A DNA stretch of 64,000 nucleotides from Flavobacteriia bacterium (GCA_009924735.1 RFQZ01000003.1:62001-126000), one strand, 5' to 3'; shown: positions 1-8,401, counted from the stretch's first letter. The notes: generated by a model from the letters alone, not told the origin. Numbers and translations: made by a program.

Positions 1-120
1 AAAGGAGGCGATATTCTTTTGTTTCACGACAGCCAAAAGGCGCTCAGTAAAATTTCAAAAATGTTACCTGAAATCATTGAAATTATCACCCAAAAGAACT
101 TAACCTTTGAATTAATTTAA
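1..120 (+). CDS. Polysaccharide deacetylase family protein, C-terminal fragment
   Basis: The window opens inside a gene. The first 39 codons read in frame to a TAA and contain GGDILLFHDSQKA followed by a leucine/isoleucine-rich tail. This matches the end of NodB-fold polysaccharide deacetylases, where the strand with FHD closes the barrel near the active site. The substrate cannot be told from the tail; in the family these enzymes remove acetyl groups from chitin-like, peptidoglycan or exopolysaccharide chains. The stop lies 8 bases before the histidine kinase start, so the two are probably co-transcribed. The 5' part is outside the window. Confidence 0.7.
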   Translation, partial: KGGDILLFHDSQKALSKISKMLPEIIEIITQKNLTFELI

Positions 121-128
121 ATTTTTCT

Positions 129-989
129 ATGGGCAAAAAACCCTTGTATTTTCTTGTGTTAATTTCAATCTATATTTTCCTTCAGTTTTTTTGGTGGGGT
201 ATCTTGTTGATTTCTCATTCCAAGGTAAAAACCACCATGGTAGTTGGCGAAGGCTCTGTGTTCCTACTTATCCTTGCCTTTGGTATTTGGAGACTTAGTC
301 GAAGCATCCAGAAGGAATTTGAATTAGGAGAGCGACAAAAAAACTTTTTGTTGTCTGTTACACATGAACTCAAAACACCCATTTCATCAGCCCAGCTCAT
401 ATTGCAAACACTTACAAAAAGAACACTCCCTGAAGAAAAAAAAATCAACTTTCTAAACCTTGCCATTCAGGAAAATAAAAAATCACAGTATTTAATTGAC
501 AATCTCCTCCAAGCGGCCCGATTGGAAAGCCAAAATTTCAGGGTTGAGAAAACCCGATTTAACCTGCAAGAATTCATGACTTCCTTACCAGCGCAATTCA
601 ACGGTTTTCCCATTGAGGTTACCTACTCAAATAACATCAACACAGACTTTTCTTTGTTTATGGATGTGGTTTTATTTGAATCTGCGATTAGAAATTTACT
701 TGAAAACAGCATAAAATATGGCGCCAAAAAAGTTGACGTTGACATCACGTTGAGGTCAAAACAAATAACCCTTGAAATCAAAGATGACGGTGAAGGGATT
801 TCAGAAAAAGACCGGCCAAATATATTTTTAAAATTTTATAGATCTGGGGATGAAAATGTGCGAGAAAAAAACGGCACAGGTTTGGGCCTTTTCATTACCA
901 AAGAGTTTGTTCAATTAAACAACGGTGCCATTCAATTCAAACCGAATCAACCTGTAGGTTCCATTTTCATGCTTACATTTACCCTATGA
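129..989 (+). CDS. Sensor histidine kinase
   Basis: This is a short membrane-bound histidine kinase of 286 residues. Two hydrophobic segments (about 7-29 and 35-56) are separated by only a few residues, so there is almost no periplasmic sensor domain. The H box has phospho-acceptor His79 in SVTHELKTP. The N box lies around Asn193 (NLLENSIKYG), followed by G1 (DDGEGIS, about 219-225) and G2 (GTGLGLFITK, about 249-258). No response regulator is visible in the window; a partner may lie upstream or elsewhere. The gene overlaps gpmI by 4 bases (ATGA), which implies translational coupling. The signal is unknown. Confidence 0.9.
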   Translation: MGKKPLYFLVLISIYIFLQFFWWGILLISHSKVKTTMVVGEGSVFLLILAFGIWRLSRSIQKEFELGERQKNFLLSVTHELKTPISSAQLILQTLTKRTLPEEKKINFLNLAIQENKKSQYLIDNLLQAARLESQNFRVEKTRFNLQEFMTSLPAQFNGFPIEVTYSNNINTDFSLFMDVVLFESAIRNLLENSIKYGAKKVDVDITLRSKQITLEIKDDGEGISEKDRPNIFLKFYRSGDENVREKNGTGLGLFITKEFVQLNNGAIQFKPNQPVGSIFMLTFTL

Positions 990-2497
990 AAAAGCTTGCG
1001 TTAATTATACTTGACGGTTGGGGCCTTGGTAATAAATCGATTTCTGATGCCATTCACCATGCAAAAACGCCATTTACAGACGCATTGTTTAACGATTACC
1101 CTAATTCCAAGTTAAAGGCATGTGGAGCTTCGGTTGGGCTCCCTGAAGGGCAGATGGGAAATTCTGAGGTGGGTCATTTGAACATTGGGTCAGGAAGAAT
1201 CGTTTACCAAGAACTTTCTCGCATAAACAACGCCATATCTGAAGGGTCTTTTTATGAAAACCCTGTATTGTTGGAAGCAATGCGATTGGCAAAGGAGAAC
1301 AATGTTAAGCTTCACATGATGGGACTGGTCTCAAAAGGTGGCGTACACAGTTCTCTTGATCATTTAATAGCCCTTATAGCAATGTGTAAGCATGAAGGAT
1401 TGCAAAATGTTTACCTACATGCTTTTACAGATGGTAGGGATTGTGATCCAAAATGCGCACAAAACGACATAGCCGAATTGATGATGCTAACGGATGATAA
1501 TGTTAAACTGGCTACCTTGATAGGACGTTATTATTCAATGGATCGAGACCATAGATGGGAAAGAATCGAAAAGGCATATAGCCTTATGGTAAATGGAAAA
1601 GGCGAGTACTTTGAAAATCCAGTCACAGCGTTAACTCATCACTACAAAACGGGCATAACCGACGAGTTTATGCCTCCCATTTTGCTAGACAAAAAAGGGT
1701 TGATTGAGAACGGTGATGTGGTCATTAACTTCAATTTCCGAACAGACCGTCCCCGAGAAATCACGGAAGCTTTGACGCAAAAAGAATTTCCGGAATTTGA
1801 TATGCATCCGCTTACTTTGCATTATTTCACCATGACCAATTATGATGATTCTTTTAAAAACCTCCATGTTATTTTTAACAAGGATGCTTTAAAGAACACC
1901 CTTGGCGAAGTTTTGTCGGCTCATAAGGTTACCCAGGTGCGTATATCTGAAACAGAAAAGTATCCACACGTTACGTATTTTTTTAATGGCGGAAGAGAAG
2001 TTCCCTTTCCAGATGAAACGCGTTTGCTCATTCATTCACCCAAAGTTGCAACCTATGACTTAAAACCCGAAATGAGTGCTTTTGAAGTTCGTGATACTCT
2101 TTTATCTTATGCTGAAGAAAACAATCCCGGATTTATCTGTCTTAATTTTGCGAATCCTGATATGGTTGGACATACGGGGGTTTATGAGGCAATTGTAAAG
2201 GCAGTCGAAACGGTTGACACTTGTCTGGAAAGCTTGGTTAAGGGCTTACAGCCTTATGGGTATGAATTTCTGATCATCGCCGACCATGGCAATGCCGACC
2301 ATGCGCTCAACGAAGACGGAACCCCTAATACTGCTCACAGTTTAAATGAAGTGCCTTGTATTTATGTGGGTACGGATAAAACCCTTTCTCTTAGGGATGG
2401 AATTCTTGCGGATGTTGCACCAACCATTCTGGGATTAATGGGAATCGCTTTGCCAATAGAAATGACCGGAACATCGCTTATAAAAAAAGGGGCCTAA
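986..2497 (+). CDS. gpmI: 2,3-bisphosphoglycerate-independent phosphoglycerate mutase
   Basis: Interconverts 3- and 2-phosphoglycerate in glycolysis and gluconeogenesis using two metal ions and a phosphoserine intermediate. The 503 residues match the usual length of about 510. Visible motifs are the metal-binding DGWG (Asp10), the nucleophile Ser60 in MGNSEVGHLNIG, DGRDCDP, FRTDRPRE, FANPDMVGHTG and the C-terminal ADHGNADHA. The start overlaps the histidine kinase stop. The stop codon TAA (2495-2497) lies in the loop of a GGGGC/GCCCC hairpin that appears to be the terminator of the convergent TPR gene, so the last codons of this gene are also part of a terminator. Confidence 0.97.
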   Translation: MKKLALIILDGWGLGNKSISDAIHHAKTPFTDALFNDYPNSKLKACGASVGLPEGQMGNSEVGHLNIGSGRIVYQELSRINNAISEGSFYENPVLLEAMRLAKENNVKLHMMGLVSKGGVHSSLDHLIALIAMCKHEGLQNVYLHAFTDGRDCDPKCAQNDIAELMMLTDDNVKLATLIGRYYSMDRDHRWERIEKAYSLMVNGKGEYFENPVTALTHHYKTGITDEFMPPILLDKKGLIENGDVVINFNFRTDRPREITEALTQKEFPEFDMHPLTLHYFTMTNYDDSFKNLHVIFNKDALKNTLGEVLSAHKVTQVRISETEKYPHVTYFFNGGREVPFPDETRLLIHSPKVATYDLKPEMSAFEVRDTLLSYAEENNPGFICLNFANPDMVGHTGVYEAIVKAVETVDTCLESLVKGLQPYGYEFLIIADHGNADHALNEDGTPNTAHSLNEVPCIYVGTDKTLSLRDGILADVAPTILGLMGIALPIEMTGTSLIKKGA

Positions 2498-2502
2498 GCC
2501 CC
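2482..2502 (-). terminator. Rho-independent terminator of the TPR gene
   Basis: On the minus strand the sequence reads GGGGC-TTAG-GCCCC followed directly by seven T residues. It lies 10 bases beyond the stop of the TPR gene, inside the last codons of gpmI. On the plus strand the stem is followed by a poor T tract, so it mainly serves the minus strand. The same 22 bases recur at 46477-46498 on the plus strand. Confidence 0.8.
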
Positions 2503-2511
2503 TAATTCTAA

Positions 2512-4116
2512 TTATTTAATACCAAGTGCCTTTTTAGCTTCGGAATCATTTGGGTCAATACTTAAAACAATTTCGAAATAGTATTTCGACTTATCTGCGT
2601 CTTTATCTTGAGATTTTGAATAATAATTTCCGCAATATTTCGATGATTCAAGAATCATTTTCTTATTACTGTCTTTTGTTCGCTCTTCGGGTTTAACAAC
2701 CTCAATCACCTTTAAGTAATATGGTAATGCGAGCCATTTATCATAGTTCGGATCTAAGGCGGAATTGCAACGGCCTCTCCACCAAAACGACGGAGCATAA
2801 TTCGGTGAAATTTGAGCTACTTGGGCAAAAAGAGTATCTGCTTCCTTATAATTTTTCGGACCAGCATAATAACATTGGGCAAAATCATACAATTCAGCCA
2901 AAGTTAACTCCATCATGCTTTTGCGTTTTGCATACGTTTCAATTGCCTTGTCATATCGTTTTTGTTTTTTATACATTTTCGCTATGTCGTCTGTTAATTC
3001 TTTTGCTGCTGCATCATTCATGTTTGCGGCGATTTCCATCGAAACAATCGCCAATGAATCTTGACCTAATTTCATCAACAATTCACCACGTGTTTTATAA
3101 TCTAAAAAGGTGACTTTGTCTTGTGGAACTATTTTAAAGAAACGGTCGCTTGCATCCAATCCCAGCTGAGCTCCCCCTTTATAATCCTGACAACCTAAAT
3201 AAGATCCAGCAAGCATTCTTTCCGTAAAATAATTTCGGATGTTTTTTTCGTTAAGGTAAAGTACCTCAGTGATTACCTCACAATATTGTTTTGATGCATA
3301 CATGGCATTTGCATAACGATACCTAGATTCTACATTGTTGTTTAAGGCAAGGTATTTTTTCCAATCCTGGATGGCCAATTTCATTTTATCAAAACGCATG
3401 TACAATTCCGCACTTTCGCGATATGCAGGCGCAAATGTAGAGTCTAAGGCTTTCGCTTCTTTATAAATTTTATTTGCCTCTTCAAAGTTCTGAGCCGCTT
3501 GATAGATGTTTGCGATACGTACCTTTCCTCTTGGCGATTTAGGATTGATTGTAATTACTTGGTTATAGCTTTTAATTGCCAAACTTGCATCTTGTGGTGT
3601 TTTGGCATAAAGGGCATCGCCTTGAAGCAATAAATTATCTTCATTTGTAGCGTCTTTCTCAATGGCTTCAGTAAGCAAGATGAGCGCTTGATCTAAATTT
3701 TTATTATCAGACTCGATGTAAATTTCAGCAATGCCGCGATTCACCTCCGCTCGTTTTACCTTGTTTTTTTTAGTCAGAGCCATGGCACGATCAAATTCTA
3801 TTTGTGCTGCGACTTTATCCCCTTTCAACCATAACACACGAAACTTCCCGACAAACGGCATGGGGGTAAGTTTGTCCATGTCATACCCTTTGTTCCAAAT
3901 CATGATGGCAGAATCGATCTCACCTTTTTCGAAATAACAATCCCCGTAATAAAAATAAGCATCTCCATTCGCTGGTTCATTTTTAACCAAAGATTTAAAA
4001 TCATTCAAAGCTTCTGCATAACGCTCATTTTCCGTTTTGTAGATGGCTTCTTTAAGCGATTGTGCATAGTACCCTGATGATAAGATCACCGCCATAAAAA
4101 ATACTGCTGTTTTCAT
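2512..4116 (-). CDS. Tetratricopeptide repeat protein, exported
   Basis: A 534-residue protein with an N-terminal signal peptide (about 1-19, ending YYAQ) followed by tetratricopeptide-like helical pairs along most of its length. Recognisable repeats include the segments beginning GDAYFYYGDCYFEKG and YRYANAMYASKQ. No catalytic motif is seen, so it is probably a periplasmic or membrane-associated scaffold. It lies downstream of the exbB-exbD-exbD-tonB-pstS-like genes in the same orientation, 84 bases after the PstS-like stop, and has a good promoter of its own in that gap. The position suggests a partner role for the TonB system, but that is inference from synteny. Confidence 0.75.
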   Translation of the reverse strand: MKTAVFFMAVILSSGYYAQSLKEAIYKTENERYAEALNDFKSLVKNEPANGDAYFYYGDCYFEKGEIDSAIMIWNKGYDMDKLTPMPFVGKFRVLWLKGDKVAAQIEFDRAMALTKKNKVKRAEVNRGIAEIYIESDNKNLDQALILLTEAIEKDATNEDNLLLQGDALYAKTPQDASLAIKSYNQVITINPKSPRGKVRIANIYQAAQNFEEANKIYKEAKALDSTFAPAYRESAELYMRFDKMKLAIQDWKKYLALNNNVESRYRYANAMYASKQYCEVITEVLYLNEKNIRNYFTERMLAGSYLGCQDYKGGAQLGLDASDRFFKIVPQDKVTFLDYKTRGELLMKLGQDSLAIVSMEIAANMNDAAAKELTDDIAKMYKKQKRYDKAIETYAKRKSMMELTLAELYDFAQCYYAGPKNYKEADTLFAQVAQISPNYAPSFWWRGRCNSALDPNYDKWLALPYYLKVIEVVKPEERTKDSNKKMILESSKYCGNYYSKSQDKDADKSKYYFEIVLSIDPNDSEAKKALGIK

Positions 4117-4154
4117 TTTATTTGATTTTGATTTCTTCTAAACAATTCGTCTGC

Positions 4155-4185
4155 CAAAAATACTTTGATAATGTGTGAACACAAA
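4155..4185 (-). promoter_or_regulatory. Promoter of the TPR gene
   Basis: The minus strand reads TTTG (4182-4185), 19 bases, then TATTTTTG (4155-4162), matching the Bacteroidetes -33/-7 pattern. It lies in the 84-base gap between the PstS-like and TPR genes, 38 bases before the TPR start. Confidence 0.6.
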
Positions 4186-4200
4186 AGAAACTGAAAAAAA

Positions 4201-5124
4201 TTACTCTGTTGTCATTTGAATTAGGCGAACGGGCGCCTTCGCCGGGACCAATTCCGACTTTTGAACAATCAATTGTCCTTTCTCCCCAATCATAAACAAC
4301 ACGAAACCTGTATTCAATCCGGAACGGTTTCCTTTATTGATCATCCACATTTCTCTGTAGAGCGGATATTCCTGGGTATAGATTGTTCCCGCATAGGGTT
4401 GAAAAACTTCATCACCCGCATGTTTTCCCACATACATAGGCTTTATGCTGTCTAAGAAATTCATTACTTCAAAGTCTTCTTGATCTGAAATCCAATTTAC
4501 CCCGATGATTCCCATCGCATCCTTGTTGTTTTTTACAAATCGAATAACTTCTTCATTGGAATTCAGTGCATAAACATTTTTTGAAAGACTTGCTTTGTTC
4601 GCAAGGTTGGTTAGGTAATTAAAATTGGCAGAATTCACTTGATCAAATACGATTTTTACAGACTTCTTGGTTTTGGGCCAAACCGCACCGTCTGTTGAAA
4701 TCCATTTTTTGAGGTCATCCACGGTAATGGAAGTGTCTTTGTTGGATGGATGGATGATCAAAGCAACGGCATCGTAAGCAAACTTGTCACTGACTACTTC
4801 AACTTGTTTTGATTTGAGGTAACTCTTTTCCTTTTCGGTAAAATCTCTTGAAATACAAATGGTTTTTACCTGGTTATCCATAAACGCATCTATAATTTCC
4901 TTTTCGGTTAAATACTTCGCATTCACATTTGCTTTCGGGAAAAGACTTTCAAAAGTATAAATACTCGTTTCAAATAACGGTTTATAAGATTCTTCTATGA
5001 AGACATCAATTTTTCCTCTGCCATGCGTGTCCTTTTGATAGGCCAAAGGATTTTCATGTGCTTCACAAGCTGCGAGCATAAGTAAAACAACCCCTACAAA
5101 GAAAGCTTTCCAACTATTTTTCAT
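4201..5124 (-). CDS. PstS-like substrate-binding lipoprotein
   Basis: A 307-residue lipoprotein. The signal peptide ends in a lipobox at LMLAACEAHENP. The mature part looks like a type 2 periplasmic binding protein of the PstS/phosphate-binding superfamily: an early KIDVFIEESYKPLF strand, VALIIHPSNKDTSITVDDLKKW and a YPLYREMWMINKG segment near the C-terminus. No phosphate ABC permease or ATPase genes are nearby. The gene follows the TonB genes and overlaps the preceding small membrane-protein gene by 11 bases. It is therefore probably not a conventional Pst component but a ligand-binding accessory of the TonB-ExbBD module. The ligand is unknown. Confidence 0.75.
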   Translation of the reverse strand: MKNSWKAFFVGVVLLMLAACEAHENPLAYQKDTHGRGKIDVFIEESYKPLFETSIYTFESLFPKANVNAKYLTEKEIIDAFMDNQVKTICISRDFTEKEKSYLKSKQVEVVSDKFAYDAVALIIHPSNKDTSITVDDLKKWISTDGAVWPKTKKSVKIVFDQVNSANFNYLTNLANKASLSKNVYALNSNEEVIRFVKNNKDAMGIIGVNWISDQEDFEVMNFLDSIKPMYVGKHAGDEVFQPYAGTIYTQEYPLYREMWMINKGNRSGLNTGFVLFMIGEKGQLIVQKSELVPAKAPVRLIQMTTE

Positions 5125-5323
5125 TTTTCTTAATTTTTTTAAAATCCTTCACAACACGAAAAATTCGATAACCAGAGTAGACGAACAACATCACAATAAG
5201 AAAATTTCTTTTCCAACCATAGAGGGTTTCTACCGCATCCGTTGTCCAGAGAAACAAGGCAAAGGCAACCGCAGAAACAGCTACACTCAAGGCAAATGAT
5301 AAGTTTATATATTTTAAGTCCAT
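5114..5323 (-). CDS. Small membrane protein (69 aa), unknown
   Basis: A 69-residue protein with two hydrophobic segments (about 6-24 and 34-50) and a basic tail ending KDFKKIKKNEK. I do not recognise a family. The ATG at 5323 (MDLKYINLSF) is chosen because a longer reading would start inside the terminator-like hairpin between this gene and tonB. It overlaps the PstS-like gene by 11 bases, so the two are translated together. Its place between tonB and the PstS-like gene suggests a membrane accessory of that module. Confidence 0.65.
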   Translation of the reverse strand: MDLKYINLSFALSVAVSAVAFALFLWTTDAVETLYGWKRNFLIVMLFVYSGYRIFRVVKDFKKIKKNEK

Positions 5324-5328
5324 GGCAT

Positions 5329-5358
5329 AAAAAATCCCCATTGAAAACAATGGGGATT
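5329..5358 (-). terminator. Terminator or attenuator after tonB
   Basis: On the minus strand an 11-base-pair perfect stem (AATCCCCATTG / CAATGGGGATT, loop TTTT) is followed by a T run. It begins 19 bases after the tonB stop and ends 6 bases before the start of the 69-residue membrane-protein gene. It could end the exbB-tonB transcript or attenuate read-through into the PstS-like genes. Confidence 0.75.
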
Positions 5359-5376
5359 CTAATAATTATAATGCGT

Positions 5377-6243
5377 TTAATTCACTTCAAACTTAACCGG
5401 TAAGGTAACCCATGTTCTTACTTCCCGTCCAGCATTTTTTCCTGGTGTCCATGATGGCATTTTTTCTACCACTTTCACCGCTGCCTTGTCGCATGCTTTA
5501 CAGCCTTGCAATGGAGTGGCAACAGATACATTTGAGATTCTTCCGTCTTTTTCAACGACAAACCTTACTGTGACACGGCCTTTAATCGCCAAGTCAATGG
5601 CTTCTTGCGGGTAGTCAATTTTCTCATTAATAAATTTCGCCATTTCAGCATATCCTCCCGGAAAATCCGCTTCTTCTTCTACGAATGTTTCAATTGGCTC
5701 CGGTTTTGTATCAATTTCTTTTGGCTTATCGTCCGTAGGTTGTGGTGGGTCAAAATTCTCGTCACTTCCGTCCTGTGTTTTATCTCCTGCTTTCGTATCG
5801 TCAAGTTTATCTTGAGTAGGCACAGGATCCGTTACTGGATCATCCTCTACAACCGGCGCAACGAAGGCAGTCATTTTTTCCAAGGGTGGCGGTGGTGGCT
5901 CAACGGGTGGTGGCGGCACGTCCTTATCTGGTGGGGGAGGCGCAACTGTCCACGTTTTATCGTTGCCTTTGGGTGCAGCTATTTCTTCCTTAGGTAAATT
6001 CCTAATGATGAACAGCACCAAAGAAACCAAGGCAAAAAACAAGACAAGACCTAACATAATAAAAGCCAAACGTTTGTTATAACTTTTTCTAAGGGCATAC
6101 GCCCCATATGCTTGGTTTCTGTTTTCAAAAACCAGTTCGTTACGAATGTTCGAGGTAACTAACCACCCTTTGGCAGAGAAATAACTAAACAAAGAATAGG
6201 TTGCTACAAGCCCGACGATGATGTAAATGACATTTAATTCCAT
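5377..6243 (-). CDS. tonB: Energy transducer TonB
   Basis: Couples the proton gradient to outer-membrane TonB-dependent transporters. The 288 residues contain an N-terminal membrane segment (about 5-24), the Bacteroidetes-typical ELVFENRNQAYGAYALRKS stretch, a second membrane segment (about 59-84), a proline-rich spacer with PPPPP and PPPPV runs (about 100-125), an acidic linker, and the C-terminal domain starting DFPGGYAEMAKF with GRVTVRFVVEKDG and ending LPVKFEVN. The C-terminal domain carries GCKACDKAAV, two cysteines at a site usually simpler in homologs. The gene lies 4 bases after the second exbD and is followed by a strong hairpin. Confidence 0.92.
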   Translation of the reverse strand: MELNVIYIIVGLVATYSLFSYFSAKGWLVTSNIRNELVFENRNQAYGAYALRKSYNKRLAFIMLGLVLFFALVSLVLFIIRNLPKEEIAAPKGNDKTWTVAPPPPDKDVPPPPVEPPPPPLEKMTAFVAPVVEDDPVTDPVPTQDKLDDTKAGDKTQDGSDENFDPPQPTDDKPKEIDTKPEPIETFVEEEADFPGGYAEMAKFINEKIDYPQEAIDLAIKGRVTVRFVVEKDGRISNVSVATPLQGCKACDKAAVKVVEKMPSWTPGKNAGREVRTWVTLPVKFEVN

Positions 6244-6247
6244 GACC

Positions 6248-6886
6248 TTACTTTTTTATCTTTTCATTCAACAATTTAAGTTCACTAGAAAGCATTGGTA
6301 CAGGGGCAATGACACCAATTTCAGCGATTTTAACCTCGTCAATCAAGTCAATAAAGTTCTTACAAGTTGCTAAATCGTCTGTTTTCACCAAGACTTTTAA
6401 CGCTTCTAAATCTCCCTTTAATTTTTCCAATTGAGCGATGTAGGTAGTATCCGCCATTTGTTTGGCTTTCACTTTTCTAACCAATCCTTCCTTTCGTTTT
6501 AAAACGTAAGAATTCAAATCAGCTAACACTTTTCTAACACCATTGTTGCTAAAATTAGTGCTAATCAATTGTGTTGGGCCATTTGGACCTGGTTTGTCTT
6601 TTGGATAAAACTCGCCGGTGTAGTAATAAATAGAGTCTTTAGATAACAAGAAGGTGATACCATTGTTAAGCTTTGGCGCTTTCCCTGGATCAGGCTTATC
6701 TATTTTTGCCGGATATGCCAAGCTCATTACCTTTGGTTTGCTAAAGGTAGATGTAAGGACAAAGAACGTTAACAAAAGGAAGGCCAAGTCAACCATTGGC
6801 GTCATATCCACTCTGGTTGAGGCTTTTTTTGCTCTTTTCTTTCCTTTGTCGTGGCCACCGCCACCACTTTCTGCAATTTCTGCCAT
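6248..6886 (-). CDS. exbD: Biopolymer transport protein ExbD (second copy)
   Basis: ExbD/TolR-type proton-channel subunit. The N-terminus is glycine- and lysine-rich. A single membrane helix (about 28-48) in DMTPMVDLAFLLLTFFVL carries the conserved channel aspartate Asp33. The long periplasmic part (to residue 212) is extended compared with E. coli ExbD (about 140 residues), as is common in Bacteroidetes. It lies 4 bases after the first exbD and 4 bases before tonB in one operon. Together with ExbB it should form the motor that drives TonB. Confidence 0.9.
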   Translation of the reverse strand: MAEIAESGGGGHDKGKKRAKKASTRVDMTPMVDLAFLLLTFFVLTSTFSKPKVMSLAYPAKIDKPDPGKAPKLNNGITFLLSKDSIYYYTGEFYPKDKPGPNGPTQLISTNFSNNGVRKVLADLNSYVLKRKEGLVRKVKAKQMADTTYIAQLEKLKGDLEALKVLVKTDDLATCKNFIDLIDEVKIAEIGVIAPVPMLSSELKLLNEKIKK

Positions 6887-6890
6887 GAGA

Positions 6891-7559
6891 TTATGGATTA
6901 TTCGGATTAAACTCCGAAGAGGTCACAAAATTTAAATTGTTCAGATTCAGCTCGCGGAAAACATCAATTACCTTTTCAGCTTTTTTATACACTGTTTTAC
7001 TGTCTACTCTTATGATAAACTTTGGTCTGAAATCTTCTGCGAGGGGCGATAGTCCTTTTAATCGAGCCTCCTCAAATGCTGTTTTACCAGAATTGAGAGC
7101 GGCTACATTCCCGTAGGAAATCCAATTTTTTAGTTGGTTATCCAAAGAATCAAGAGGTATCCCTTTGGTTTCAAAAGTCTTTCTTTCATCACCTGACAAA
7201 TCAATATAGCTTGGCAATTCTTTAATTGCACAACCGAAAGTTGACATCAAACTGAATTTCTCAATCTGCTCGTCATTCATACTGATTTTGTACAAACCTG
7301 CCATATTCATCAAAGTCTCTTTTCGGGCTTCAGGATCCGTTAGGTTGAAGAATACTTTTCCATCTGCATCTAAAGTCACCATAATGTTGTTTTCTGGTAT
7401 AACTTTATCACTAACACTGGAAGGTGATTCTACGGTAACAGGCTCACTTGGACGAAAAGAAGCAGCCAACATGAAGAAAGTAACCAACAAGAACGCCAAA
7501 TCCACCATCGGAGTCATGTCGATTGACGGCGAATGTTTAGGTATTTTAATTTTAGGCAT
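6891..7559 (-). CDS. exbD: Biopolymer transport protein ExbD (first copy)
   Basis: A 222-residue ExbD/TolR family protein. It has a short basic cytoplasmic start, one membrane helix (about 16-34) in DMTPMVDLAFLLVTFFML with the channel aspartate Asp20, and a long periplasmic region with little similarity to the second ExbD outside the helix. Tandem divergent ExbD copies are usual in Bacteroidetes, where the periplasmic dimer may be a heterodimer. It lies 20 bases after exbB. Confidence 0.9.
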   Translation of the reverse strand: MPKIKIPKHSPSIDMTPMVDLAFLLVTFFMLAASFRPSEPVTVESPSSVSDKVIPENNIMVTLDADGKVFFNLTDPEARKETLMNMAGLYKISMNDEQIEKFSLMSTFGCAIKELPSYIDLSGDERKTFETKGIPLDSLDNQLKNWISYGNVAALNSGKTAFEEARLKGLSPLAEDFRPKFIIRVDSKTVYKKAEKVIDVFRELNLNNLNFVTSSEFNPNNP

Positions 7560-7579
7560 TGCTCGTGTAAGCTAATTAA

Positions 7580-8401
7580 TTAGTTCTTAGAAGAAAAGTC
7601 TTGTACAATGGTAAAACTAGCCTCATCAATGCTATATGTCATTGCATCAATTTGGGTAGAGAACACGTTGTACATAATGATTGCAATCGTAGAAGCGGTA
7701 ATACCAAAAGCCGTATTAATCAACGCCTCAGAGATTCCTGTTGCAAGTGCAGAAGTATCTGGTGAACCATGTGACATTGCAGCAAATGAACGAATCATCC
7801 CCAATACGGTTCCAATCAAACCTATCAACGTTGCAATAGATGCACATGTTGATAAAACCGAAAGGTTTTTAGACAACATTGGCAATTCTAATGAAGTGGC
7901 CTCTTCAAGTTCTTTTTTAAGTGTTTCAAGCTTTTGCTCTTTATCCATGTTATTGTCTTCTGCAATATGGCTATATTTTTCCATGCCTGCGCGTACAACA
8001 TTCGCTAAAGAACCTTTTTGTTTGTCACACGCTTTGATTGCGCCTGCAAAGTCTTTTTGATCCATAAATCCTTTAATCTGGGAAATGAAGCGATCTGTTC
8101 TACCTTTACCATTTGCCATCAAAAGGGTAACAAGTCTTTCCAAAGAGAAAATTACAATAATGATGTTGATCGCAACAAGTCCAGGTACGATAAACCCTCC
8201 TTTGTATACAACCCCCAATAGGTTTCCTTCTAACGGTTCTCCAGTATTGTCGTTATCCACAAAGTTAGATGGATCACCAAATACATACTTATAAATCATT
8301 ATACCTGCCACAAGTGCGATTGCCATTGCTAAAAAGGCTACGATTGCAGGAAATCCACCGGAAGTTTTCTTTTTCGTTCCGTTCTTTTTTGGTTTGCTCA
8401 T
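7580..8401 (-). CDS. exbB: MotA/TolQ/ExbB proton channel protein
   Basis: Proton-channel scaffold of the TonB motor. The start is set at 8401 (MSKPKKNGTKKK, 273 residues) because upstream in-frame sequence lies in the promoter. Membrane segments are near 18-38 and 68-92. The family signature follows: a cytoplasmic helix bundle, then ASIATLIGLIGTVLGMIRSF (about 188-206) and ISEALINTAFGITASTIAII (about 223-242). It is first in the exbB-exbD-exbD-tonB operon and has a clear Bacteroidetes promoter. E. coli ExbB has three helices; the extra N-terminal segment here is typical of the phylum. Confidence 0.92.
   Translation of the reverse strand: MSKPKKNGTKKKTSGGFPAIVAFLAMAIALVAGIMIYKYVFGDPSNFVDNDNTGEPLEGNLLGVVYKGGFIVPGLVAINIIIVIFSLERLVTLLMANGKGRTDRFISQIKGFMDQKDFAGAIKACDKQKGSLANVVRAGMEKYSHIAEDNNMDKEQKLETLKKELEEATSLELPMLSKNLSVLSTCASIATLIGLIGTVLGMIRSFAAMSHGSPDTSALATGISEALINTAFGITASTIAIIMYNVFSTQIDAMTYSIDEASFTIVQDFSSKN

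Noticed and set aside
2721-3113. Plus-strand open frame of 130 residues
   Set aside because: It is the reverse of the TPR gene; the reading is a shadow without a plausible protein pattern.
4201-5124. Calling the PstS-like lipoprotein a phosphate-uptake component
   Set aside because: No PstA, PstB, PstC or PhoU gene is nearby and the gene follows tonB. The fold, not the ligand, is what can be read.
5605-5997. Plus-strand open frame (130 residues) rich in Trp, Arg and Phe
   Set aside because: It lies antisense to the tonB gene, whose proline-rich spacer produces this composition. It has no start signal and no family features.
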